A DNA stretch of 64,000 nt from a virus. The stretch spans positions 16,601-80,600 of the IMG/VR virus record IMGVR_UViG_3300009788_000007, one strand, 5' to 3'. Shown in pieces: positions 55,816 to 63,890 of this stretch; positions within the stretch are counted from its first letter, which is position 1; each line of letters opens with the position of its first letter. A model generated the notes under the pieces. The model did not search any database and was not told the origin of the DNA. It saw only the letters and a program-made list of their open reading frames with translations. The position numbers and the translations under genes are program-made.

Positions 55816-56087
55816 AATTCAATTACCACGGGTTTACCTACCATATTGCCATCCCAGTCATTCGGTGCAGAGGCATCAAGCATTTCCCATTGTTTCTGTG
55901 TAACTAAAATACATGTCAAATTCCCAACATATACATGCTGTTTATCTGCCCAATAAGTTCTTAACTTACAAATAAATTCATCAGGTGTGGTAAGTGGTTC
56001 ACTAGTTAAATTAATAACATACTTAGGTCGCCTAACATTTTCTAATTTATGGTTTAAAGCCTCTTCAGCTGTGTGTGGCTTGTTCAT
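55812..56087 (-). CDS. Hypothetical protein (91 aa)
   Basis: Mixed alpha/beta (YVINLTSEPLTTPDEFICKL, VYVGNLTCILVTQKQWEML). Overlaps the Lar-like gene by 4 bases. Not recognised. Confidence 0.55.
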   Translation of the reverse strand: MNKPHTAEEALNHKLENVRRPKYVINLTSEPLTTPDEFICKLRTYWADKQHVYVGNLTCILVTQKQWEMLDASAPNDWDGNMVGKPVVIEL

Positions 56088-56340
56088 TAGTTACGCCTTT
56101 CTTCAATCGCTTCTGCACATACTGCACTAAATTACCAAGTAACAATTCATGCGTTTTACCACGTGCTACGGGCTGCTCGGGCGCTCGATCTACATAATTT
56201 TGATTAAGTACCCAAGCAGCATATTTACCCTCTGTAGTAGCACCTATAGAACGCCCAACAGTGTACAGCACGCCATCTTTGCCTGAATAAATTGTGCCTA
56301 CTTTGTACAAACAATTACCAACAACATCTTCAGTTTTCAT
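56065..56340 (-). CDS. Hypothetical protein (91 aa)
   Basis: ATG at 56340 overlaps the previous stop (TAATG). Contains KYAAWVLNQNYVDRAPEQP and RGKTHELLLGNLVQYVQKR; weak similarity to the protein at 49823. Not recognised. Confidence 0.5.
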   Translation of the reverse strand: MKTEDVVGNCLYKVGTIYSGKDGVLYTVGRSIGATTEGKYAAWVLNQNYVDRAPEQPVARGKTHELLLGNLVQYVQKRLKKGVTNEQATHS

Positions 56341-56561
56341 TATACAAAGCACCATGTCAAAAGCTTATAGCATAGCCCAATTAAAACCAATAGCACCAAC
56401 ACTACAAAAAATATAAAAGTAAAATAACACCCAGTAGCTTTAGGTTTTAAAAAGCTAAAAATGTCATTACATAATTCTGCAACTATTTCTTCTGTGGCGT
56501 CCTTAGTAGCATCTTCAATAATCTCATCTATTTCCTGGCCTAAATTCTTATAGTCATTCAT
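56340..56561 (-). CDS. Membrane protein with one C-terminal span (73 aa)
   Basis: Acidic helical N-terminus (LGQEIDEIIEDATKDATEE) then YFTFIFFVVLVLLVLIGLCY. Membrane-anchored; not recognised. Confidence 0.6.
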   Translation of the reverse strand: MNDYKNLGQEIDEIIEDATKDATEEIVAELCNDIFSFLKPKATGCYFTFIFFVVLVLLVLIGLCYKLLTWCFV

Positions 56562-57034
56562 TTAACCATCTCCATTACAGCCTGCAATGCTGCGTACTCA
56601 GGGTTTAAAAATACTGGCATAGCATTAAATATATTAAAGGCTACCGCACACATAGCAAATATTAAACCGCATCCTGCAAATATTACAGGTAAATAATTGT
56701 CACTATCCCATTCAGGTAAGTCTTTAATTTCTTTATAGCCTTCCCCATACTTAGGTATCCGTTTTTCAATATTATGTTTTTTAGCAGCCTCATTTTTTTC
56801 TTTTGTTTCTTTTAAATCTGCATTAAATTTATCTAACTTATTTTTATGCCTCTTTTTTTCAAAATCAAAAATAAGCGCTAACACAATACTAAAAAACAAC
56901 CAAATAAAAATATCTGAGAGTTCATTAAGTATTTGCTGCTTAACAAAAATAGGCCAAAAGTGTTCTACACCTGTACCTAACTTATCTGCAATAACATCAA
57001 AAGCCTCTATAACCTTTTGTTCTACATTTTCCAT
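56558..57034 (-). CDS. Two-span membrane protein (158 aa)
   Basis: Membrane segments at about 37-55 (IFIWLFFSIVLALIF) and 112-135 (YLPVIFAGCGLIFAMCAVAF) flank a Lys/Glu-rich cytoplasmic helix. Overlaps the next gene by 4 bases, so both membrane proteins are likely made together. Not recognised. Confidence 0.6.
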   Translation of the reverse strand: MENVEQKVIEAFDVIADKLGTGVEHFWPIFVKQQILNELSDIFIWLFFSIVLALIFDFEKKRHKNKLDKFNADLKETKEKNEAAKKHNIEKRIPKYGEGYKEIKDLPEWDSDNYLPVIFAGCGLIFAMCAVAFNIFNAMPVFLNPEYAALQAVMEMVK

Positions 57035-57047
57035 TTTTTCCTACTTT

Positions 57048-57233
57048 CTAAATTACTTTCTTATCCCACGGCATTTTAAAAATTTTATAATCAGGCACTC
57101 CTGATATATTTTTATTAAGCCCTATACCTATACGCTTATTTGCATCATAGCATTTTCTGCACATCCTTGCACCTGCAAAATAATAGCTGTACACATGCCA
57201 CCCATTACAGCTGCTACAACTACACACTACCAA
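57048..57233 (-). CDS. Zinc-binding protein (61 aa)
   Basis: CSCSSC at the start and CRKC near residue 26; a compact zinc ribbon. Not recognised. Confidence 0.55.
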   Translation of the reverse strand: MVVCSCSSCNGWHVYSYYFAGARMCRKCYDANKRIGIGLNKNISGVPDYKIFKMPWDKKVI

Positions 57234-57495
57234 AACTTTCTAAAATGGTTAAGGCCGCATTAACATACTCTTCTTGATGCTGTGTAAACCCACATGCTTT
57301 AATATTAGTAATTAACTTATCTAACTCTCCAACAACATTATCAACTTCTTCAGCCCTGTACACCTCAACACCTTCAGAAGGTATTTTTACTAGCTGGCCT
57401 TCACACTCTGTATTAAGGGTAGGTATAGGTGCCTGGGTACTATTCATGCCTCTATCTACATGTTTTGTCTGTGCACCTAATTTATATTTTCTCAT
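57220..57495 (-). CDS. Hypothetical protein (91 aa)
   Basis: Middle and end helical (VDNVVGELDKLITNIKACG). Overlaps the zinc gene by 14 bases. Not recognised. Confidence 0.5.
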   Translation of the reverse strand: MRKYKLGAQTKHVDRGMNSTQAPIPTLNTECEGQLVKIPSEGVEVYRAEEVDNVVGELDKLITNIKACGFTQHQEEYVNAALTILESFGSV

Positions 57496-57658
57496 TCGCT
57501 TTCTTTCTCCATTTTATAAAACTGTATTTATACCCCCAGTAGGTTTTATGGAATGCCCACTGTTTACTTTTGACTATAAAAGCTATGAATTCAGTGAAAG
57601 AATTTGTCATAGCAATACAGTACTTCTCGCCTTCACTCTCGCCGTGGCTGAATCTCAT
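57482..57658 (-). CDS. Hypothetical protein (58 aa)
   Basis: Aromatic-rich (FTEFIAFIVKSKQWAFHKTY, then WGYKYSF). ATG overlaps the previous gene and the stop overlaps the next start. Not recognised. Confidence 0.5.
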   Translation of the reverse strand: MRFSHGESEGEKYCIAMTNSFTEFIAFIVKSKQWAFHKTYWGYKYSFIKWRKKANEKI

Positions 57659-58064
57659 TAGCTTTTTCCTGTTCAGGTGTGGGGAATAGTTTTAAATCTG
57701 TTAGGTAACAGTAAGCACACCATTCACCTCTTATTAAATGTGGTTCACAGACATCATCATTGTAATGAAGGCAACCGTCACTTCCCTCCAGTAAAAACTT
57801 AACGCTCTCCATAAAATCAGCAGGGTCTTTTATACCCTTGAATTGCTTATGTAACGCAACAGCCTCCGCAAGCTCCTCTGTGGTTAGGTCGGCTGTGAGG
57901 TTTGCTATTTTAAGAAACTTAGCAGCCTTTTTATCAGCTTCTCTAGAGTGTTCCTCGTAATATGGATAGAAAACAATAGTAACTCCATACCCTCTTTTCT
58001 CAAGACAGGGCGCATCATAGTTAGGGTGCTTTCTTTTAGTCCACTTCTTCCCATCATTTGTCAT
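57633..58064 (-). CDS. Zinc-binding hypothetical protein (143 aa)
   Basis: CLHYNDDVCEPH and WCAYC in the last third suggest a zinc site; the middle is helical (LTTEELAEAVALHKQFKGIK). Not recognised. Confidence 0.55.
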   Translation of the reverse strand: MTNDGKKWTKRKHPNYDAPCLEKRGYGVTIVFYPYYEEHSREADKKAAKFLKIANLTADLTTEELAEAVALHKQFKGIKDPADFMESVKFLLEGSDGCLHYNDDVCEPHLIRGEWCAYCYLTDLKLFPTPEQEKANEIQPRRE

Positions 58065-58082
58065 TGGTTTTTCTCCTTTGGT

Positions 58083-58253
58083 TTAATCACAACAACTTTG
58101 ACAGCCTTTACAAAAACAAGGCCCGTCCCATTCTTCAGGGTGTTCATCTATATTTTTTGTAAGAGTAAAAATATGAGACGGTTTAGTGTTTTTGTCTAAC
58201 AATCTTTCCTCTAACTTCTTTGACCAGGATGTAAATGGTTGTACTTTTTTCAC
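58083..58253 (-). CDS. Cys-rich protein (56 aa)
   Basis: GTG start overlapping the upstream stop (GTGA). C-terminus PCFCKGCQSCCD packs five Cys in 12 residues, a likely metal cluster. The first 40 residues are basic and helical. Not recognised. Confidence 0.55.
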   Translation of the reverse strand: MKKVQPFTSWSKKLEERLLDKNTKPSHIFTLTKNIDEHPEEWDGPCFCKGCQSCCD

Positions 58254-58600
58254 TCCTCCCCGCCAATCTGCCTAAAGGCTTCTATGATTGCGATGACTAG
58301 TGATCGATAGAGTTGATCCCTAAAAGAGATTTCCATTATTGGTTTATCGTTACCAAAAAACATTGCTACAAAATCTGGCGACCCTTCGCCTTCCCCAAAT
58401 GTTATTTTAGTTCTGATACCTTTCTTCTTCAACTCCGGCAGCAAGTAGCGGAAAATCTGGTTGTAGTCTTGGGTGGGTTTCCAGAATTCAGTCCCATCCT
58501 GGACAACCATTAATGGTTTTAACGGAATATCAGTTTTTATTAATTCAGCCACAATCCGATCAAGCTCAGAATCTTCAAGATCGCTTAGGGGTTTATTCAT
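58250..58600 (-). CDS. Hypothetical protein (116 aa)
   Basis: IPLKPLMVVQDGTEFWKPTQ, DYNQIFRYLLPELKKKGI and a helical end. Pattern resembles small phage proteins with a mixed alpha/beta fold; no family recognised. Confidence 0.55.
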   Translation of the reverse strand: MNKPLSDLEDSELDRIVAELIKTDIPLKPLMVVQDGTEFWKPTQDYNQIFRYLLPELKKKGIRTKITFGEGEGSPDFVAMFFGNDKPIMEISFRDQLYRSLVIAIIEAFRQIGGEE

Positions 58601-58842
58601 GATTGCTCGCTTTCTAGGACTTCAGTAAAATCTTTCTCACCTCTATGTACTTCATCCCAATGGTCGGCAAGATCAGGCATACTTTCAAGATGCTTTGAGC
58701 ATTCAGGGCATACGATCATTAACTCAGCCGACAATTCTGTAGAACAAACAGAGCATAAAGCGCCTCCGTCTAAAACGGTAAAATTACAATCTTTCGAGAT
58801 ACACTCCTTCAACTCTTCTCCTGCGGGGTTCGGTGGGGTCAT
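58597..58842 (-). CDS. Zinc-finger protein (81 aa)
   Basis: Two zinc sites: CSVCSTEL and CPECSKHLESMPDLADHWDE then VH, a C2H2-like finger. ATG at 58842 overlaps the upstream stop (ATGA), preferred to GTG 58857. Confidence 0.65.
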   Translation of the reverse strand: MTPPNPAGEELKECISKDCNFTVLDGGALCSVCSTELSAELMIVCPECSKHLESMPDLADHWDEVHRGEKDFTEVLESEQS

Positions 58843-59015
58843 TTTAGAGACTTCCACATTTTAGGTACAAAATAAACATACATTGAATCATCAGGAAACC
58901 ACCAAAGATTTCCTCGCTTCTTTAATTCCTGTACGTGTCCTCCACTGTCCATAACAGAAACAACTTCGTTTTCTGGAGGGTCTATTTTTTCGGTAACATT
59001 CCAATCGTCACTCAT
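58839..59015 (-). CDS. Hypothetical protein (58 aa)
   Basis: Acidic start (MSDDWNVTEKIDPPENE), then LWWFPDDSMYVYFV: beta and aromatic. Resembles the small phage WxFPxD-like unknowns. Function unknown. Confidence 0.55.
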   Translation of the reverse strand: MSDDWNVTEKIDPPENEVVSVMDSGGHVQELKKRGNLWWFPDDSMYVYFVPKMWKSLK

Positions 59016-59190
59016 CTCCTAAAATTCCTTTCTCGTTGTGTGGGGGTTTGGTTTCTTTATCTAAAATCTTTTGATAGTAAGGGTCAGGCTTATCGTGTGG
59101 GTAATGCGCATTTTTAGGGCACCATAAAACATGATGACGGTACATGTGGCAGCCTAATTCTATACACTTGTCATTATACTTACCCTTCAT
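59008..59190 (-). CDS. Cys/His-rich protein (60 aa)
   Basis: CIELGCHMYRHHVLWC offers a zinc site; the C-terminal half is Lys/Pro-rich. Coupled to the next gene. Not recognised. Confidence 0.5.
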   Translation of the reverse strand: MKGKYNDKCIELGCHMYRHHVLWCPKNAHYPHDKPDPYYQKILDKETKPPHNEKGILGDE

Positions 59191-59708
59191 TTACTCTCTC
59201 CATCCGTGGGTTGTGGGTTTAGGGCTTTTTGAAAATCATTAGCCATTTTACATAAGGCTTCAGCTTCACCTATATTTTCATCTGAAACAACGTCTGTGTA
59301 GGTCCATAGAGATTTTATATTTAATGCACTTTGTATTAAACCTTTCAGCCTCTCCACCTCATCCAAAGCCGCCTTAAGCTCATCTTCAGCAATAATCAAC
59401 CTATCTAAAATACTACCCTTAACAATCGTGTAAGAATCACAACCTGTTATTTTCCATGTGGGCCATTGCTCTATCTGGTCACGTACTGAAATATCATGCT
59501 TTAGTTTTTGGATTTCGGTTTTTAGGGTTTGGTTTTCTTCATTTAATTCACCAATAGCTTTATTAAAATGGGCATAGGGTCTTGTAATTGTTACGTCTTC
59601 AGCGATTGCTTTGCCTTCCAGCTCTTCCACCCTGGCTTCTGAGGCTTTTAGTTTTTGTAATGTATTTGTTAACAGATCACCGTCAATACTTTCATATTCT
59701 TCACTCAT
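59187..59708 (-). CDS. Coiled-coil protein (173 aa)
   Basis: Long helical, Glu/Leu-rich. The last third (KSLWTYTDVVSDENIGEAEA) shares a small domain with the 53798 protein. Not recognised. Confidence 0.55.
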   Translation of the reverse strand: MSEEYESIDGDLLTNTLQKLKASEARVEELEGKAIAEDVTITRPYAHFNKAIGELNEENQTLKTEIQKLKHDISVRDQIEQWPTWKITGCDSYTIVKGSILDRLIIAEDELKAALDEVERLKGLIQSALNIKSLWTYTDVVSDENIGEAEALCKMANDFQKALNPQPTDGESK

Positions 59709-60271
59709 TTGCTTCCTATCTCCTTTGCTTTGTCTAAGTAAAAACTAGCTATTGTGACACAAGATGGTTTATCTAGTTTCCCGGTAACAATAGCCTCCAG
59801 CCCCTTTTCCAACTCTTCTTTTTGGGCTTTTAGGGTGGTGAGAAGATTGGCAGCTTGCATAAGGTATTTTGTATTTTTTGAAACACCCAATTCTCTTGAA
59901 GCAGCTTTGATACCTTCTATTATCTCGGCAACATCAGGGGTTTGTTCAGCTAATTGCTTTCTGAGATTGTCGTTTATCAAACGTTCTGTTTTGACTATTT
60001 TTTTATAATCTTCTAATTCTTCGTTTTGGGCTTTTAGGGTTTTGAGAGCATCGGCCATACCACTAAAACTTTCTGCGATAGGGTCTAGCTGCCCCTCAAC
60101 AAGTTCTGTAAGTACTGCGTGATCTATATTGTCAACACCCACTATTTTAAGTGTCTCTTCCATAATAGTCATGCTTGCCGTGTGTACTTCCATACTTGCT
60201 TTACTTTCTGGATCATTGGACAATTTTTCATATTCTGTTAGATTTTTATCTACATCAGGTTTGTTTGTCAT
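59705..60271 (-). CDS. Coiled-coil protein (188 aa)
   Basis: ATG at 60271 follows AGAGAGG; longer starts overlap the upstream gene. Highly helical (SQSFSGMADALKTLKAQ-like run, then NEELEDYKKIVKTERLINDN). Not recognised. Confidence 0.6.
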   Translation of the reverse strand: MTNKPDVDKNLTEYEKLSNDPESKASMEVHTASMTIMEETLKIVGVDNIDHAVLTELVEGQLDPIAESFSGMADALKTLKAQNEELEDYKKIVKTERLINDNLRKQLAEQTPDVAEIIEGIKAASRELGVSKNTKYLMQAANLLTTLKAQKEELEKGLEAIVTGKLDKPSCVTIASFYLDKAKEIGSK

Positions 60272-60434
60272 TTTTAATCCTCTCTTCACCGTGAATACAG
60301 AGCGTGTATTGATCAGGATGAATTGTGGCAAACGAAGTTTTACTTTCCCTATGCCATTCACTCATTTTAACGACATCATTAACGGTTTCTGAGCTTACCC
60401 AAAGTAATCCATTATCATCTATCTCAACTCTCAT
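60255..60434 (-). CDS. Hypothetical protein (59 aa)
   Basis: ATG at 60434 stands nine bases after AAAGGA. MRVEIDDNGLLWVSSETVND, then YTLCIHGEERIK; compact beta-alpha. Not recognised. Confidence 0.5.
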   Translation of the reverse strand: MRVEIDDNGLLWVSSETVNDVVKMSEWHRESKTSFATIHPDQYTLCIHGEERIKNDKQT

Positions 60435-60543
60435 CAGCTCCATTCCTTTCTTGTGGGTGGCGGGTAATGCTTCTGTATGTGAACCAATAGCTGCAATTAG
60501 TTCTATGACATATAGGGCAAGGCTTCAGCGGTTCAGTGGTCAT
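60424..60543 (-). CDS. Zinc-binding microprotein (39 aa)
   Basis: CPICHRTNCS is a clear zinc-type motif. Overlaps the next gene by 11 bases and the upstream one by 4. Not recognised. Confidence 0.5.
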   Translation of the reverse strand: MTTEPLKPCPICHRTNCSYWFTYRSITRHPQERNGADES

Positions 60544-60752
60544 TGTTGGGCCTCTTTTTTCTTGATAACACTTTGCATTTCAGCAACAAAGTCTTTAGCT
60601 TCGTCTATCGTCATCTCTACTGCACTATCATAGCCCTGTAACCTGCAAATATAAAAACCAACATTATTAATTTCATTTGAAAACATAACCGGGTTAACCT
60701 CAGTTTGTACTGTTGATAATAGTTTGAAGTAATCATATTCTAGGTAATTCAT
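60540..60752 (-). CDS. Hypothetical protein (70 aa)
   Basis: YFKLLSTVQTEVNPVMF, then IDEAKDFVAEMQSVIKKKE; likely alpha/beta. ATGA-type overlaps on both sides. Not recognised. Confidence 0.5.
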   Translation of the reverse strand: MNYLEYDYFKLLSTVQTEVNPVMFSNEINNVGFYICRLQGYDSAVEMTIDEAKDFVAEMQSVIKKKEAQQ

Positions 60753-60973
60753 CCCTCCCCTCTCATCTTTTTCTGCGAATCCACCGCTGCAACAATAACA
60801 TGTGGCCTAATCTTATCACAGACTGTACAAATAACTTCAGCGTTTTCATTATTCATATGTTTAGTACGCATAAAGTTAGCGTAGCCACAATGGTAATCAA
60901 TATTGCTTGACGCATGGTAGTCAATTTTACCGCAAAAAGTACATCTAGTTTTAAAAACAATTTCATCTTCCAT
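60749..60973 (-). CDS. Zinc-ribbon protein (74 aa)
   Basis: CTFCGKIDYHASSNIDYHC and CTVC: two CxxC pairs, a full zinc ribbon or treble clef. Not recognised. Confidence 0.6.
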   Translation of the reverse strand: MEDEIVFKTRCTFCGKIDYHASSNIDYHCGYANFMRTKHMNNENAEVICTVCDKIRPHVIVAAVDSQKKMRGEG

Positions 60974-60984
60974 TATCTATACCT

Positions 60985-61173
60985 CTACTTTTTATCTTCC
61001 TCATTATTAAATGGTTTATCAAATGAACTGTAAACATCTGAACTACCGCCCATCCTATCTCCATAAGCAATTTGGTAACGCTTACCACATGGGCACCTAA
61101 ACTTAGCTACCCATGAGCTATCAGTCACTAACCTTATCAATTTTTGCCCACAATCGCTGCAATGTTTCATCAC
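60985..61173 (-). CDS. Zinc-ribbon protein (62 aa)
   Basis: MMKHCSDCGQKLIR, then FRCPCGKRYQIAYG: a classic pair of CxxC knuckles. Likely nucleic-acid binding. Not recognised. Confidence 0.65.
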   Translation of the reverse strand: MMKHCSDCGQKLIRLVTDSSWVAKFRCPCGKRYQIAYGDRMGGSSDVYSSFDKPFNNEEDKK

Positions 61174-61577
61174 TTACCGCCTGGGTGGTTATTACCTAAA
61201 TTCTCAGTATCAAAACCATCATCACCTTCAACCTCATTACACCCGTCAATAATATACTTATCATTGTCCTGCACAAACATTTCAGCTTCGTCCCCATGCT
61301 CAAGCCAATCACTATTATTAACTTTGTCTAGTAGCTCTATAGCATCTGATAATGTTTGCCGCCTACCTTTAATATTTGCAAACACCTCTTTAACAACTTT
61401 AATGTTAATGGGCATTTCACAAGCAAGGTTTAAAAACTCTTTTCTAATTTCTAATAAAGTTTTCATATCCATCCCTACTATTAAAGCCCTACTGTTTAAT
61501 AACTGCTCAAAAAATCCATCCTCATCAAAGTATTGGTAGTTACCGTTTTGGTCTTGTAGCACTATTTGCTCTGCCAT
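61170..61577 (-). CDS. Hypothetical acidic protein (135 aa)
   Basis: ATG at 61577 (MAEQIVLQDQNGNYQYF) follows AAAGGTG; an earlier ATG at 61598 is possible. Acidic, no Cys cluster. Ends DGFDTENLGNNHPGGK. Not recognised. Confidence 0.55.
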   Translation of the reverse strand: MAEQIVLQDQNGNYQYFDEDGFFEQLLNSRALIVGMDMKTLLEIRKEFLNLACEMPINIKVVKEVFANIKGRRQTLSDAIELLDKVNNSDWLEHGDEAEMFVQDNDKYIIDGCNEVEGDDGFDTENLGNNHPGGK

Positions 61578-61578
61578 T

Positions 61579-61893
61579 TTAATAACACCTTTCATCATCT
61601 GCGTTTATTTCATCCACATAATGCCATTTTATTTCATCCATAGTGCTACCCATTCTATAAGCAATATCAATTTTTTTAATAGTACAAACACGGTCTACAT
61701 TAAATTCTACCCATGCCCCACACCCACCCTTATCTTCACTTTTATCTTTCTCACACTCAGTATAAAAATTACTTACTTGCTGTGGTTTTAAAGTCTTTAA
61801 ATTACAAGGCCCATCTTTACTTTGGAAGCCCTCTAAAGGTTTACCACAGTTTGGGCAATTAGCTTCATGCTTTATATAATCATACATTCCCAT
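61579..61893 (-). CDS. Zinc-binding protein (104 aa)
   Basis: CPNCGKPLEGFQSKDGPC, then CEKDKSEDKGGCGAW: typical of small phage zinc-ribbon proteins that begin MGMYDYI. Conserved unknown type. Confidence 0.65.
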   Translation of the reverse strand: MGMYDYIKHEANCPNCGKPLEGFQSKDGPCNLKTLKPQQVSNFYTECEKDKSEDKGGCGAWVEFNVDRVCTIKKIDIAYRMGSTMDEIKWHYVDEINADDERCY

Positions 61894-61895
61894 TT

Positions 61896-62264
61896 TTAAT
61901 CCTTTTCATCGTAGCCACATTCACATCGGTCTTCATCCTCACCACAAAAAGTGCAAATACTATTTGCGGTGTACCCTACAGAGACTTCCAGGTTAACAGC
62001 ATCTTTTCTTAGCCTTATAGCCTTAACTAATACCCCTTCTACACCTTTATTTTTCTCAAAATAAGCGGTTACATCTTTTATAAAAAGTTTAGTGCATGGC
62101 ACACACAGATTACCTGGATCATTTAAAGTACTGTGTGTAATACAGGGCTTAGTTATATTACACCCGTAACATGTACCCTTACTTAAACCTATTTTATTGC
62201 TAACAAATTTTACTCTTTTTTTAACAGCTTTACGTTTCTTAGTTGATTTTTTCTTTTTGCTCAT
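61896..62264 (-). CDS. Double zinc-ribbon protein with basic start (122 aa)
   Basis: MSKKKKSTKKRKAVKKR, then CYGCNITKPC and CVPC, and a C-terminal CTFCGEDEDRCEC. Likely nucleic-acid binding. ATG 62264 is preferred; 62279 is possible. Confidence 0.6.
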   Translation of the reverse strand: MSKKKKSTKKRKAVKKRVKFVSNKIGLSKGTCYGCNITKPCITHSTLNDPGNLCVPCTKLFIKDVTAYFEKNKGVEGVLVKAIRLRKDAVNLEVSVGYTANSICTFCGEDEDRCECGYDEKD

Positions 62265-62266
62265 TC

Positions 62267-62920
62267 TTAAATCTCCCATTGCTTAGTTATTGTTAGTAAT
62301 TTTACACTACTACTGTCTATGTATATAGGTATTTTATAATTATAAAGTTTAATATTTCTCTGTACCCCATTTTCCCCAAATCTAAAGCCTTTTATGGGTA
62401 AATTTCTATAGCCTTCTTCATAACCTTTTCTCGTATACCCTATATTGTTTTTTGTTTTAGCAACAGTTTTAAGTGGGCACTCCATAGCCTTATCATGCAC
62501 GTAACCTGCTTTATTAACCACTAACTTAATGCCCCTACTTTGTAACTGCTTATAAATTTCTCTAATACTTCTGGCTTCTTTTATTTGGTGTACCCCAAAA
62601 ATATATAATAATCTATTTGTAAAAGGTTTTTCTTTTTCCATACGCCAGTCATACAAAACTACTTTACCCTTAGCCCTAACACTTTTTATCTCATAAAAAT
62701 AATCTCTTTTAAAAGCATCAAAATTTATTTCATAGTTACCATTAATTGGTATAGGGTTAAGCTGCAAAGCTTTGCACACAACATTTTCTACAGCTGCACC
62801 ATAATAATTACGGGCTGCACCGCTAGTATCAAACTGTACATCTTTTAAAAACTCAAACAGTACACCCTGTACTTCAGTTGGCCTATTTACGTTTAGCATA
62901 TCTTTGTTTTTGTTTTTCAT
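62267..62920 (-). CDS. Putative PD-(D/E)XK nuclease
   Basis: 217 residues. GAAVENVVCKALQLN (conserved Glu helix), then NFDAFKRDYFYEIKSVRAKG with D-x(n)-E-I-K, the metal-binding core of PD-(D/E)XK enzymes such as Holliday-junction resolvases and restriction enzymes. The remainder is basic. Family assignment is by motif only. Confidence 0.6.
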   Translation of the reverse strand: MKNKNKDMLNVNRPTEVQGVLFEFLKDVQFDTSGAARNYYGAAVENVVCKALQLNPIPINGNYEINFDAFKRDYFYEIKSVRAKGKVVLYDWRMEKEKPFTNRLLYIFGVHQIKEARSIREIYKQLQSRGIKLVVNKAGYVHDKAMECPLKTVAKTKNNIGYTRKGYEEGYRNLPIKGFRFGENGVQRNIKLYNYKIPIYIDSSSVKLLTITKQWEI

Positions 62921-63035
62921 TTTTTATTGCCCTACAATACTTACACTCTGCAGCTAAATGTCCACTAGCCCTTTGGTAGTCTTTAATGTTGTATATATCT
63001 TGGCACCCTGGGCACCAGCGGCTACCTTTTAACAT
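62883..63035 (-). CDS. Zinc-ribbon microprotein (50 aa)
   Basis: CPGC and CKYC with a basic helix at the end (NEKQKQRYAKRK). Overlaps the nuclease start by 38 bases. Resembles small zinc proteins near HNH genes. Not recognised. Confidence 0.55.
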   Translation of the reverse strand: MLKGSRWCPGCQDIYNIKDYQRASGHLAAECKYCRAIKNEKQKQRYAKRK

Positions 63036-63056
63036 AGGGCGTATTCTTCTAAGCAC

Positions 63057-63239
63057 TTAAATTTGTTCCTTTAAACTTTTAATACACTTATTACACAAAC
63101 TTAATGTACTATGGTACCTGCTATGGTGGTGTACAACTGCACATTCATTAGTGTGGGTGCCGCATACATAACAAGTTCTGTTGGGCTGTGATTTTCTAGG
63201 TTTACAGCAAGGCTTTGTGCAGATACGTTTAACTTCCAT
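63057..63239 (-). CDS. HNH-like or zinc-ribbon protein (60 aa)
   Basis: CTKPCC, CYVCGTHTNECAVVHHHSRY and CNKC: many Cys/His in the order of a degenerate HNH or treble-clef fold (CxxC ... HHHSRYH ... CxxC). Too short for a full HNH nuclease. Confidence 0.55.
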   Translation of the reverse strand: MEVKRICTKPCCKPRKSQPNRTCYVCGTHTNECAVVHHHSRYHSTLSLCNKCIKSLKEQI

Positions 63240-63540
63240 CAGTAATACTTTTTGCAAAATCTAATAATACTTTTAAGTCACTCGCACAATAACTATTAAA
63301 CCCTACAGGTGTACGTGGGTACCACTGCATAAACCAAAAATCATTAGCTGCAATGGCTTTTTGTTTTTCTTCTTCAGATACCCATGTATAGTAATCGGGC
63401 TGCGCGTCTGTATATTGCTCTACAGTTTCATACACGCCCTTATGGTCATTGTGCTGAATTGTAATACCGCCTTCATGGGGTGGCAACATCTTTTCAAACT
63501 CTTCAGTTACTTCTTTTTTCCAGCCTTTAATTTTATCCAT
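63229..63540 (-). CDS. Hypothetical protein (103 aa)
   Basis: Helical N-terminus, then FWFMQWYPRTPVGFNSYCAS and a helical end (DLKVLLDFAKSI). The second half recalls phage proteins of the WYPxTPVG type. Function unknown. Confidence 0.55.
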   Translation of the reverse strand: MDKIKGWKKEVTEEFEKMLPPHEGGITIQHNDHKGVYETVEQYTDAQPDYYTWVSEEEKQKAIAANDFWFMQWYPRTPVGFNSYCASDLKVLLDFAKSITDGS

Positions 63541-63890
63541 TATCTTTTAACCTTCTTTTTAGTTTTTTGCATTATACGTATTAGCAAGCCGTAGCACTTA
63601 CCGCCCATTTGCCTCCATTGTATATCCATGTGTGACTTGTAGCCGTATTTACCTACGGGTTTTCTTTTATCTGTGTACAAAGTGTACATTTTTGTTTTAT
63701 TATTGTATGAGTAATAAAATATTTTATGCAAGGGCGCAAAGCTTACCCCATTATCCCACATAACAGCCCCGCACAAACCACAATCACTACCTAATAAAGT
63801 GCTATATGGATTTGAATTATTTATACGTTTTAGTTTACCCCTACATATTGGGCAATATTTTCTGTGTGCCCAATTTTTAATTTTACCCAT
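63540..63890 (-). CDS. Zinc-ribbon protein with basic tail (116 aa)
   Basis: CPICRGKLKR and CGLCGAVMW form a zinc ribbon; then aromatic beta part and a Lys/Arg tail (MQKTKKKVKR). Not recognised. Confidence 0.6.
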   Translation of the reverse strand: MGKIKNWAHRKYCPICRGKLKRINNSNPYSTLLGSDCGLCGAVMWDNGVSFAPLHKIFYYSYNNKTKMYTLYTDKRKPVGKYGYKSHMDIQWRQMGGKCYGLLIRIMQKTKKKVKR